This document shows positions 20,001 through 27,166 of a stretch of 64,000 bases of DNA, piece after piece (positions within the stretch are counted from its first letter, which is position 1; each line of letters starts with the position of its first letter). The stretch is from CAMDMI01 sp044379485 (GTDB taxonomy: Bacteria > Bacteroidota > Bacteroidia > Cytophagales > Flexibacteraceae), in NCBI GenBank assembly GCA_044379485.1, contig JBIPOE010000010.1, forward strand, positions 1 through 64,000, written 5' to 3'. The notes under the pieces were generated by a model. It saw only the letters and a program-made list of their open reading frames with translations, searched no databases and was not told where the DNA came from. The translations under genes were made by a program, and so were the position numbers.

Positions 20001-23000
20001 TACCAATGCGTCAACAACCTATGAAATTGGTTCAGTTTTGGGCGCCACTAGCTACCGATGGAAAATTCCAAATGTCCTCGGTTCAATAACAGCATTTAAT
20101 GGAACTTCGATAGCCACATCTACTCAAATAACAGTTACCTATGGCAGTACAATTGGGACAGGTTCCGTTTCGGTAACTGCGGTTAACAGTTGCGACAGTT
20201 CCAACAACAGAAAATCAATAGGTGTAAGCGTTGCCATTTGTGAAGACCTGGTAACCAGCAATGTGCAGGCAGTGGGCAATAAACTTTGCACAGGGACAAA
20301 CTTTAATGTCAGTTTCACCACAGCTGCCAGCTACACAGCGGGCAATCAATTTATTGCTGAGTTGTCTGATGCATCAGGTAATTTTACAAGTCCTGTTCAG
20401 ATTGGCTCCATCAGTTCAACCACGGTTGCGCCCATTTCTGCCAACATTTCTCCGCTGGGATTTGTACCAGGAACCGGATATAAAATCAGGGTGCGATCAA
20501 CCAATCCTTTGGTAATCGGAACTGCCTTTTCTGCAAATCTGGACATCAATTCAAAACCAAGTGATCCTGCAAACTTTTCTTCCTCCATAAGTACTGTTTG
20601 TGCGGGTTCATCCGGAAATGTTTTTACCATTCCAGCCATAACGGGGGCATCTTACCGCTGGCAAATTCCAATTGGATCCACAATAACATCTCCGCTTGGA
20701 TTGACTGGTACTTCAGTGGTAACGACCAGCAACTCCATCACCCTTGCTTTTGGAACTACATCTGGCAAAGTTTCAGTAAGGGCGTTTAACAATTGTGACA
20801 GCAGCACGAACAGCACAGAACAAATTATTAACGTAAGTCCCTGTTCTTTAACGATTACAGGTGTTACGGGCGCAGGAGGAAGCAGTACGTATTGCCCAAA
20901 TCAAACCATAAATGTGGCATTTTCGACAGTAGGTTCTTTTGAAACTGGCAATTCTTTTCAGTTACAGTTGAGTGATGCTTTTGGTGTATTTGCCGGAGGA
21001 ACCGCCAGTAATTTAGGGACCGCAATACCAGGATTAGGCTCAGGATCTATTTCGGAAATATTGCCTTCAACCGTCTCTGGATCAGGGTATAAAATCAGGG
21101 TGATTTCTTCCAGTCCGGTAAGGCAAAGCCCTGATTTTAATTTGATTCTTCCGGAAGTTCCAAATATGGGGGCCACTATAATAACGGGTTCGGCATCCGT
21201 TTGTACGGCACAGGCAGGCGTAACATATAGTATTCCAGCGGTTTCCGGATCAACAGGCTATCGTTGGAGCATTCCACAAGGAGCCATCGTAACCTCGCCA
21301 ACTGGAATTTCCGGAACTTCATTTGTGACAAACGAAACCAGCATAACCATCACCTTTGGGAATAATTCTGGCAATGTGTCTGTGAGGGCTTTTAATACTT
21401 GTGGCGATAGTGCCTTGAATGCAGTTAGCCAATTAATAGCTTTAAGTCCTTGCGACCTAAGTATCAGCAGCATTTCTCCAGCCACGATTTGTGAAGGAAA
21501 CAGTATTTCCGTAAATTATGCAACAGGCAGCACCTTCAATGCTGGAAATGTATTTAAATTACAATTATCAGATGCGACAGGTCAGTTTGGAGCAGGACTT
21601 ACTGAACTTGGCAGCCTGAACAGCACCTCAAGCGGAACCATTTCCGGAACACTTCCTGCTGGAATTACAGGTAACATTTATAAAGTAAGGGTAATTTCAA
21701 CTTTACCAGTTTTAATAAGCAGTGAATCCAGCCTGAACATTCTGCCTAAACCAGTTACCGGAAACAGAACTATCAATGGATCAGCTACTTTATGCAGCAA
21801 TCAAACTGGCAATTCTTATACGATTTCAAGTCCGATTCCGAACGCTTCCTCTTATAAATGGATATTTCCAGCTGGGTTTACCATTCAGGGATTTTCAGGA
21901 AATGTTGCCATTGGACCCAACTTGACTGCAATTCAGGTAAACGCTGGTTCTGTTGGTGGTGAGGTTATTATTCGGGCTTTCACCGCCTGCAACGACAGCA
22001 CAGCTGATGTCAGTCTAACCGTTTCTGTTCAAAATTGCATCATCGACTTTAGCCCAAGTGCCACAGTTTCTTGTGTGCAAAGCAGTATTTCATTTGGTAA
22101 TGTTACCGCCGGAGCCGCAACTTATTTATGGAACTTTGGGCAGGGAGCCATTCCAGCCACTTCAACTTTGGAAACACCACCTGCCATTACATACAATACA
22201 CCCGGACAAAAAACAGTTCGATTGACCATTAACGCAGGTATTGCAGGACAGGAACTGAGCAAAGAAGTTCAGATTCAGATTAACGATTTACCAGGTTTGC
22301 CAGATTTAATCAACACACAAGCAGAATTGTGTGGATCGAAAACCGTTACCCTTTCTGTAAACCAGTTGCCAGGAACCAACAGTTATGTTTGGCAATATCC
22401 TATAGGTTGGTCCATTTCATCTGGCTCAGATACAACTGCTGTTATCAATGTTTTAACCGGCACAACTGGTGGCCTGGTAAGCGTGAGAGGAAAAAATGAA
22501 TGTGGAATCGGACCAGCCACAAGCCGTTCATTTTTTATCAAAAACGATACCATTCCGACAGTAACCGTTACAAACAGTGGTTTAAGCATTTGCCCAGGCA
22601 ATTTGGTCTCTTTTAAACTGATTTCTGCGGATACAACAGGCAGCATTTCCTGGTTTGTAAATGATGAAATAGTGGCAGGAAACAAAACCACCAGATTTTC
22701 GGCCTCCACATTTTCGGCTGGAGATCGGGTTAAGGCCAGTATAAACTACAATTCACAATGTTTAGGCCTGGTTTCGGCTACCACTGAAGCACAGTTTGTT
22801 GTCTTTAAAGCAAGTCCATTTGATAAAATTTTGCCTGTTATTGGTGAATTGGAAGTCTGCAACCAGGATGAAAAAACCTATTCAGTGCCGGACGGTTCTG
22901 ATTTTACATTCAACTGGAGTTTGCCAGAAGGTGTGGTAATTGAAAGTGCTCAGGGAAGTGCTTCCATAAAAGTAAAAGTTGAAAATCTGGAAAGACCAGA

Positions 23001-23349
23001 TACCATTTCTGTTTCTGTTACAGACTCCAATGCCTGTATCTGGTCCTATGCTTTATCTAAAATCCAGATATGGGAAAAATGTGGAACCATTACCATTGCC
23101 AATGTTTTTACCCCGTCAATTGGAGACAAAAACTCTGTTTGGTTAATCGACGGATTGCAGGAATATCCCAATGCCAGCATCAAAGTTTTTAACCGATGGG
23201 GAGGCAAAGTATTTGAATCCAAGGGATATACAAAACCATGGGACGGCACCAAAGGCGGAGAACCATTGCCAACCGCAGCCTACTATTACATCATCGATTT
23301 AAAAGATACCAATCGAACTTTTACAGGTTCAGTAACCATAGTACGTTAA
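14044..23349 (+). CDS. giant T9SS-secreted multidomain protein, type B (gliding-associated) sorting domain (3101 aa)
   Basis: A secreted surface protein. Residues 1-29 form a signal peptide. Residues about 30-930 are a kelch/propeller-like region rich in Asn, Gly and paired Cys. From about 945 two domain types alternate. One is a roughly 85-residue domain with the pattern GNxFxxQLSDxxGxF and a final YKIRVISSNP strand, of which I count eight copies. The other is a PKD-like domain (YRWxIPxGxxI, then VSVRAFNxCDS), with about nine copies. A discoidin (F5/8C)-like domain is inserted at about 1240-1377, and canonical PKD domains sit near 1133-1218 and 2668-2750. Residues 3016-3101 are the type B sorting domain (VFNRWGGKVFES; PWDGTKGGEPLP). 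Such proteins resemble SprB-class adhesins and usually work with a PorP/SprF partner, found here two genes on. Confidence 0.88.
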   Translation: MYSLTKLQKNLLPILITCIWLFKIVDGYGQNNFWQKINKGFGPSCPPFGQGTASSAISGGFESKSNISHKGGFAYTMINPKAVGCGNGLYMHDTLQNQWIKVAGDPDNGNCGFCTSYLYSNGTDIINYKGNSLYLFTTDYTNYPNGWKGLANFPYVSAVFNSCQSNCSPGGCNSNDRVTPGSYGSFGLDATALIGDTLYYFYLSNCLTEQFKIIKFNYKTLTWTYKNLGQLPVPNGDANLTSGMAITSPASFGGKFQFFVMTSYSPLGNALGTVPNYVMAFNNQTNSWINISNGVNWTNQTGNFIGGGGGLTTNWAKNKLYVSSQQGIWQWAGTGWYQVGAYWGNAPTYPTTYGLYVPGLPKVELIDLYTSKPIGQSNDDLNGTSCPFEDDFFNAGRRSFMSPDDGKNLYVFRTSPPDYPICTVNSRETNGFFRLRANVENIPAPVNNLHVNTATYLGNNGHNDPVGVTLTGKKKLSLFVAGNFNLDPFSPVTYTSTDLRGTGSGKTGFTGPGRSGKVLRLNAAGDTLKEVLTLSDTIYDFDSQNFGEMRQVITGSFGVSVLDSSGKLLWAKPISNPLKTPIKADINDKGWVVTLHQAAAFNHVIQLFDPSGTLMASTTTAKERAYDITIKGDTIFMVGEFNTSGVCSVVRIPYMFVYKYTGSSITSLYSLWNFTNADMAGDCADAMLYKVDVGLNNRVYVAGHTAGGNTVFRWDGTVNEVTFGGQPPNKLIETGDYYTNVQNTRDENKLYFGVIDEVNRRIEKGQIVIPRLPTGAGNTVDISEGNIKADKDGRLYVMGRSFYAIKGRDTKNVNGQIVGTYNGGEPMYLQVSADFRTHLVWHTFGKNVGGDKTKTGVGRGRGVAIRDSSVALIARMNSGFNIPVKPIIQNPFYVVQDAGGKRDAYLVTMIKDAWKVAKKDTIALPYTPGDSIIPTIPADPPQITTGLIQERSICPGDKIDVPFVVNNRKFRAGNVFTVQLSDATGSFTNPVNIGTLTDSVSGIIKSTIPISTLSGTTYKIRVISTNPAVVGSITQASINIGTDLTAAGAIFGPNSVCSGQYGINYSVSPLARVISYNWSVPTGAIILSGQGTNAVSIDFSTSSGGTVSVVPVYSCGVGGNSSAQVAVSNCLTPLAQFSALPLSTCTGSNVQFSDQSINASSWSWTFGPDANPATSTVQNPSVSFTTIGLKEVSLIVNNGASFETKTAYINVTNSASGPPPVIFGDDKICQYPGALPPSGINVAKGKPAAGFWSGGIRTAGAGNLTDGNAATSFTTNNEEPVWFAVNLGADTYLDKIAINLTNGGAIRNFVVEVAPNGSPLSNGWPSSGFTVIKTVTNNAAPILELNALAITTQYIRVRVTTRYGGDPSINEIQAFGPDLRTVYCVPPVSGATQYNWTLPDGTEVSTSNECITVDFASVNIPVGGKIRVTTNSTCVTWSGPAELPVSYSPDCNITANPITIQTGVVSNLNPCPGATLTVPFIVTGSFNAANIFTAQLSNASGSFATPVSIGTFSGTLSSNGAISATLPLSISAGTNYRIRVISSNPYILGSDNGTGISINSCTNSILTKPIVPPSFCVGGSVTIPFTASGTYNAGNIYVAQLSNNSGSFVLPVTLGSLVSNANGELSIVGQFPSNFTQGNGYRIRVISSNPTVTGSETTNDLTVRSKPANTGPIDLDKGIDCNTYANSRFMVDPVLFATGYRWKFNPAGPVIVSGENTRTIYVAFPTLASPQSYIVTVKAFNECDSASNASTYTANAPTLSACAKLIAGEILSPVACAGGTISVPYTATGSFIGQAMVVRLSDNTGNFANYQSNVNVNSALASGIVLLPVPINLALGTGYKVRIFANNFGFASTSITTLTVQNCETINLNTIVTNPLCVGKAISLTYTATGTFLAGNTFTAQLSSPIGSFVAPVTLGNVNSITSGTINGTIPAGVFSGTGYRIRIISSNPARVGTISPADLSVFRKPGDVLAIATPSEIGNNSSRVCTNASTTYEIGSVLGATSYRWKIPNVLGSITAFNGTSIATSTQITVTYGSTIGTGSVSVTAVNSCDSSNNRKSIGVSVAICEDLVTSNVQAVGNKLCTGTNFNVSFTTAASYTAGNQFIAELSDASGNFTSPVQIGSISSTTVAPISANISPLGFVPGTGYKIRVRSTNPLVIGTAFSANLDINSKPSDPANFSSSISTVCAGSSGNVFTIPAITGASYRWQIPIGSTITSPLGLTGTSVVTTSNSITLAFGTTSGKVSVRAFNNCDSSTNSTEQIINVSPCSLTITGVTGAGGSSTYCPNQTINVAFSTVGSFETGNSFQLQLSDAFGVFAGGTASNLGTAIPGLGSGSISEILPSTVSGSGYKIRVISSSPVRQSPDFNLILPEVPNMGATIITGSASVCTAQAGVTYSIPAVSGSTGYRWSIPQGAIVTSPTGISGTSFVTNETSITITFGNNSGNVSVRAFNTCGDSALNAVSQLIALSPCDLSISSISPATICEGNSISVNYATGSTFNAGNVFKLQLSDATGQFGAGLTELGSLNSTSSGTISGTLPAGITGNIYKVRVISTLPVLISSESSLNILPKPVTGNRTINGSATLCSNQTGNSYTISSPIPNASSYKWIFPAGFTIQGFSGNVAIGPNLTAIQVNAGSVGGEVIIRAFTACNDSTADVSLTVSVQNCIIDFSPSATVSCVQSSISFGNVTAGAATYLWNFGQGAIPATSTLETPPAITYNTPGQKTVRLTINAGIAGQELSKEVQIQINDLPGLPDLINTQAELCGSKTVTLSVNQLPGTNSYVWQYPIGWSISSGSDTTAVINVLTGTTGGLVSVRGKNECGIGPATSRSFFIKNDTIPTVTVTNSGLSICPGNLVSFKLISADTTGSISWFVNDEIVAGNKTTRFSASTFSAGDRVKASINYNSQCLGLVSATTEAQFVVFKASPFDKILPVIGELEVCNQDEKTYSVPDGSDFTFNWSLPEGVVIESAQGSASIKVKVENLERPDTISVSVTDSNACIWSYALSKIQIWEKCGTITIANVFTPSIGDKNSVWLIDGLQEYPNASIKVFNRWGGKVFESKGYTKPWDGTKGGEPLPTAAYYYIIDLKDTNRTFTGSVTIVR

Positions 23350-23391
23350 AAATGAAGATTCAAAATTTGCTTTAAGTCCTTAGCTTTGAAT

Positions 23392-24381
23392 ATGGAATTG
23401 ACGACTAGCACTTTAATTGGTTCAGTAGCTGAAATTATTCGAAACAGCAGAGAGCGGGTATTTCGGATGGCCAATTCGGCACTTTTGGAAACATACTGGG
23501 AAATAGGCAAGCTCATAATTGAAGATGAACAATCTGGAAATGCCAAAGCTCAGTATGGCAAAGCAACCTTAAAAAAGCTGGCCGAAGCACTCACCTTAGA
23601 GTTTGGCAAGGGGTTTGACGAACGGAATCTAAATAATATGAGGGCTTTTTATGCTGCATTTCCAATTTGGAACGCATTGCGTACTGAATTGAGCTGGACA
23701 CATTACCGCATTTTATCCCGTTTAGATTCAGGAGCGAAAAGGGATTATTATTTACAGGAATCTATCACATCAAACTGGAACAGCAGGGAACTTCAAAGGC
23801 AAATAAATGCCCTCGCTTTTGAGCGGGTTGTGAAGCACTTACCTGAAAGTTCAGGCACACCTACCATTGAGAACCTTATCAAAGATCCCTACATTTTTGA
23901 ATTTCTGGGTTTTTCAGGGGAAGAGAAAAATTCCGAAAAATCAATAGAAACAGCCATTATCAACCATTTGCAAAGGTTTTTACTGGAGTTGGGAAAGGGT
24001 TTTGCTTTTGTTGCACGTCAGCAGCACATCGTTACCGATACTTCAGATTTTTACATTGATCTGGTTTTTTACAACTACATTCTGAAATGCTTCATTATCA
24101 TCGATTTGAAAAAAGGTGCAATGACACACCAGGATATTGGTCAGTTGGATATGTATGTGCGTATGTATGACGACATGAAAAGAGTTGAAGGGGACAACCC
24201 TACTATTGGTTTATTGCTATGCTCTGAGAAGGATGAAGCCATTGTGAAATACTCCGTTCTGAATGACCAAAACAACCTTTTTGCCAATAAATATTTATTG
24301 TATTTACCAAAGGAAGAACAACTTAAAAAATTGATCGAAGAAGACAGACTTAGATTCGAACTTGAAAATGAGAAGAAATAA
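23392..24381 (+). CDS. DUF1016 (YhcG-like) PD-(D/E)XK nuclease family protein
   Basis: A 329-aa protein of the DUF1016/YhcG family, a PD-(D/E)XK-fold predicted nuclease often linked to restriction-modification or mobile DNA. The N-terminal helical domain (GSVAEIIRNSRERVFRMAN; LLETYWEIGKLI) and the mid motif LSWTHYRILSRL are characteristic. The nuclease core shows FYIDLVFYN followed by CFIIIDLKKG and DIGQLDMYVRMY, where the Asp of IDLVFY and the Asp-Leu-Lys would bind metal. ATG 23392 is preferred over TTG 23386. It starts 42 bases after the giant adhesin stop and overlaps the PorP/SprF gene by 14 bases, so it is embedded in the adhesin operon. The core motif looks intact. Confidence 0.85.
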   Translation: MELTTSTLIGSVAEIIRNSRERVFRMANSALLETYWEIGKLIIEDEQSGNAKAQYGKATLKKLAEALTLEFGKGFDERNLNNMRAFYAAFPIWNALRTELSWTHYRILSRLDSGAKRDYYLQESITSNWNSRELQRQINALAFERVVKHLPESSGTPTIENLIKDPYIFEFLGFSGEEKNSEKSIETAIINHLQRFLLELGKGFAFVARQQHIVTDTSDFYIDLVFYNYILKCFIIIDLKKGAMTHQDIGQLDMYVRMYDDMKRVEGDNPTIGLLLCSEKDEAIVKYSVLNDQNNLFANKYLLYLPKEEQLKKLIEEDRLRFELENEKK

Positions 24382-25336
24382 AATTTACCTGATCACCACA
24401 ATTTTGGCACTCTTCACCAACTATGGTTTTGCCCAGCAAAAGCCCCAATACAGCCAGTATATGAACAACCAGTTTCTCCTGAATCCCGCAGTGGCTGGGA
24501 CAAGTGGGCAAATTGATATGAAAGCAGGTTTTCGGCAACAATGGGCTGGCATAAATGATGCGCCCCGCACGTTTTATGTAAGTGGAAACATGGGCATTGG
24601 AGAGCAAAGTGGAAAACTAATGAAGGGCAACAATCTTTCAGGAAAATCGGGGCATGGCATTGGTTGTATTGCCTTGAAAGATCAAACCGGCCCCCTTAGC
24701 TGGACTTCGATGTATGTTTCTTATGCGTATCACATGCAGATGAGCCAGGATTTTATGGCTTCACTTGGTGCCAGTGTAGGCTTTCAGCAATTTAACCTGG
24801 ACGGCTCACGGTTGCTTTATGTAGATCAGACTGTTGCGGGGATTGGTAACATCAGCAATACCACGCCAGATGCCAATCTGGGTTTGTGGGTATATGGAAA
24901 GAACCTGTATTTTGGCGCATCTGTTCAGCAAATTGTGCCATCTAAAATAGATGGGTACACTACAACCTCAGGTACGAACGGAAGCAATCAATTGGCAAAA
25001 CACTACTTTATCACAGCAGGTTATAAGTATGACATCAACAAGGAATTTTCGCTCATTCCTTCTTTTATGGTTAAAATTCAAAATCCCTCCCCTACCTCAC
25101 TTGATCTCAATGGAAAGGTAGTATTTAAGGAAAAGGTCTGGGCTGGTTTGTCGTATCGCTTGTCTGATGGTGCCACCATAATGGCAGGATGTGTTGTCAA
25201 AGACCTCATCAACATTTCTTATGCATATGACTACATTACTTCTGATCTGAGAGCCTATCAGTCTGGAAGCCACGAACTCATTATCGGATGTAAACTCTCC
25301 AAGGGCAAGAAAAGATCAAATGGGGCATTTTGGTAG
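24368..25336 (+). CDS. PorP/SprF-family type IX secretion outer-membrane protein
   Basis: A 322-aa outer-membrane beta-barrel protein of the PorP/SprF family. In T9SS systems these proteins bind specific type B cargo after secretion and help anchor it at the surface. The signal peptide ends at YGFAQ. The mature start QKPQYSQYMNNQFLLNPAVAG is the family hallmark, followed by FRQQWAGINDAPRTFYVSG. The C-terminal part has repeated amphipathic strands (ELIIGCKL). ATG 24368 overlaps the upstream nuclease by 14 bases, so translation is coupled. It is the probable partner of the 3101-aa protein. No recognisable terminator was seen in the roughly 285-base gap after it. Confidence 0.92.
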   Translation: MRRNKIYLITTILALFTNYGFAQQKPQYSQYMNNQFLLNPAVAGTSGQIDMKAGFRQQWAGINDAPRTFYVSGNMGIGEQSGKLMKGNNLSGKSGHGIGCIALKDQTGPLSWTSMYVSYAYHMQMSQDFMASLGASVGFQQFNLDGSRLLYVDQTVAGIGNISNTTPDANLGLWVYGKNLYFGASVQQIVPSKIDGYTTTSGTNGSNQLAKHYFITAGYKYDINKEFSLIPSFMVKIQNPSPTSLDLNGKVVFKEKVWAGLSYRLSDGATIMAGCVVKDLINISYAYDYITSDLRAYQSGSHELIIGCKLSKGKKRSNGAFW

Positions 25337-25621
25337 GTGGTTTGGCAATTTTGGGTGTTGCAAATTTAAATATGCACCGGCATAATAAACATAACCTTCC
25401 ATTACAAAACTATTGCCACAATCTCTGCCTGGGTTAGTGTCCCACGAATCAATACATAGTAATTTCAAAAAGATTCAGCCCTACTCGCTGGATGAACCAT
25501 TCTGATCTCTTTAACCTTATTTGGGAGACACGCACCACAAATTCGAACACCTTCAGAAGAAAGGTTATCGGCAAATTGTAAATTCTTAAAAAACTGTATT
25601 GAATTTTTAAAATTCAAAAAC

Positions 25622-26332
25622 CTATTCCTGCCACAATCTGGCCCCGCCAACAATTCCTTCCCGGTTGCTTACAATTTTTACATTGTCATCCAAATGAACA
25701 TGTAACCTTTTTGCATTCCCTCCGCTGATATACAAAATGTCATAATTGACCACAGTTTTGAAAATCTCCAAAACACGTTCCATGCGTTTGTTCCAACGCT
25801 TCTCCCCTATTTGCTGAAGTGCAGCATTGCCAATATAGGCATCAAAATCTTTGGATTTGGTGGCTGGCAAGTGGGCCAGTTCCAAATGTGGCAGCAAGTG
25901 TCCATCATTTAAAATTGCCGTTCCAAAACCGGTTCCAAGGGTCATCATCATTTCCAGACCTTTTCCCTGAACTATTCCAAGTCCTTGCAAATCAGCATCA
26001 TTTACAACCTTTGCTGGTTTACCCAAAGAATTGCTGAGCTTTTCAGCGAAATTGGTCATTTTCCAGCTTTCGTTGTCCAGATTTGGGGCGGTGTGCACAA
26101 TCCCATCCCGAACATAACCAGGAAAACCTACAGAAATTAAATCAAAACCAGGAAAATCAATGGCCATTTGCTGAATGATATGGAGTACATTTTCCGGATT
26201 GGCAGGCGAGGGTGTACTCAATTTTTTGTACTCCATTACCACTTTGCCATCCTGGTCTATCATGCTGGCTTTGATGCCGGATCCTCCAATATCTATGGAA
26301 AGAATCTTCTTGTGGCCTGTAATTTTCTTCAT
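25622..26332 (-). CDS. ppgK: ROK-family kinase, polyphosphate glucokinase-like
   Basis: A 236-aa sugar kinase, shorter than most ROK regulators, with no DNA-binding domain. It shows the phosphate-binding IDIGGSGIKASMID motif near the N-terminus, a VGFPGYVRDGIV motif, the catalytic NDADLQGLG segment (Asp after Asn) and TLGTGFGTAI. It lacks the ROK zinc-binding cysteine cluster. Layout and length resemble actinobacterial polyphosphate-dependent glucokinase (HTAPNLD matches HGVVRTAANVD in that family), so it likely phosphorylates glucose using polyphosphate or ATP. ATG 26332 is preferred over TTG 26350. It stands alone, convergent with the PorP/SprF gene. Confidence 0.8.
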   Translation of the reverse strand: MKKITGHKKILSIDIGGSGIKASMIDQDGKVVMEYKKLSTPSPANPENVLHIIQQMAIDFPGFDLISVGFPGYVRDGIVHTAPNLDNESWKMTNFAEKLSNSLGKPAKVVNDADLQGLGIVQGKGLEMMMTLGTGFGTAILNDGHLLPHLELAHLPATKSKDFDAYIGNAALQQIGEKRWNKRMERVLEIFKTVVNYDILYISGGNAKRLHVHLDDNVKIVSNREGIVGGARLWQE

Positions 26333-26386
26333 GTCTTTTTGAACTTGCAATAAGACAAATTTTGAAGATTATTTTACAATTTGCTT

Positions 26387-26683
26387 TTAATCTCTAAGTA
26401 CCTTTCTAACAATTCTTCCTTTGGAATTGCTAAACTCCAAAAAGTAAACGCCTTTTTCAAACAATTGAAAATCAACTTGTTTACGACCCGCTTGCATCTC
26501 AAATTTCAAGACTTCTTTTCCTGTAATGCTTATGATCCGAACCATTGAAGATTCATTGCTTCGTATGTTGAGCAAACCTGAATTGGGATTGGGGTAAATT
26601 GAAAACTCAGGCTTCAAACTTACTTTTTCCCAATTGCTCAATACCAAAACATTATGCATAAGATCTGATACCAAAGCTGTCAC
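26387..26683 (-). pseudogene. orphan T9SS type A sorting-domain fragment
   Basis: A 98-codon frame whose last 75 residues are a typical type A sorting domain (FSIYPNPNSGLLNIRS; GKEVLKFEM; KGVYFLEFSNSKGRIVRKVL), but with no signal peptide and almost no cargo region. An in-frame TAG lies directly before the GTG at 26683, so the frame cannot extend upstream. It is most simply the surviving 3' end of a decayed secreted-protein gene. It lies downstream of the receiver gene's terminator, so it has no obvious promoter. Confidence 0.6.
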
Positions 26684-26732
26684 CTACAAGGTTTTTTCAA
26701 TGAATATATTTTATACCGGATTAAAAAACCTT

Positions 26733-26758
26733 AAAAAAAATCCCGCTTTCGCAGGATC
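26733..26758 (-). terminator. terminator of the response-regulator/hybrid-kinase operon
   Basis: On the - strand ATCCTGC (26757-26751), a GAAA tetraloop and GCGGGAT (26746-26740) form a seven-base stem with one G-U, followed by eight T. It lies about 30 bases after the receiver gene's stop at 26789. Confidence 0.85.
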
Positions 26759-26788
26759 TCTATATTCATGTTGAGTAGTAAAATAAAA

Positions 26789-27166
26789 TCAGGCAAAGGC
26801 TTTTACCTTTTCTACCAAAACATCAAAGTTCAATGGTTTTTGAAGAAAATCTGTAAAACCTTGATTTTTAAATTCTTCCATGCTCAGGTTTTTCGCATTT
26901 CCGGTAATGGCGATAATTGGAATACCAGCTTTTTGCTTGTCCTCCATTTTTCTAATTAGGGCAGTACATTCAGTGCCATCCATTCCCGGCATGTTGATAT
27001 CCATCAGAATTACATTGTATAGCTTTCCATCAGAAAGTAAATCCAGGACTGCCTGGCCGTTTTTTGCAGAGGAGATTTCACAATTTTGAAACTCCAGAAT
27101 TTTTTTTGTCAGGTTGAGAATAACAGAGCTATCCTCTGCAATCAAAACTTTAATTTTTCCACTCAT
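26789..27166 (-). CDS. single-domain response regulator (CheY-like)
   Basis: A 125-aa stand-alone receiver domain. The acidic pair E11/D12 (IAEDSS), phosphoacceptor D56 (VILMDINMPGMDG), T88 (IAITG) and K110 (LQKPL) are all present, so it should be phosphorylatable. There is no output domain. It overlaps the end of the upstream hybrid-kinase gene by 17 bases on the same strand, implying coupled translation and strongly suggesting it accepts phosphate from the kinase's C-terminal HPt domain. The downstream target is not in the window. Confidence 0.92.
   Translation of the reverse strand: MSGKIKVLIAEDSSVILNLTKKILEFQNCEISSAKNGQAVLDLLSDGKLYNVILMDINMPGMDGTECTALIRKMEDKQKAGIPIIAITGNAKNLSMEEFKNQGFTDFLQKPLNFDVLVEKVKAFA

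Noticed and set aside
25337..25621. A possible small leftward gene between the PorP/SprF and ROK genes.
   Set aside because: The only frame there overlaps the ROK gene, has no domain and no plausible start signals. The 285-base gap also shows no clear terminator.
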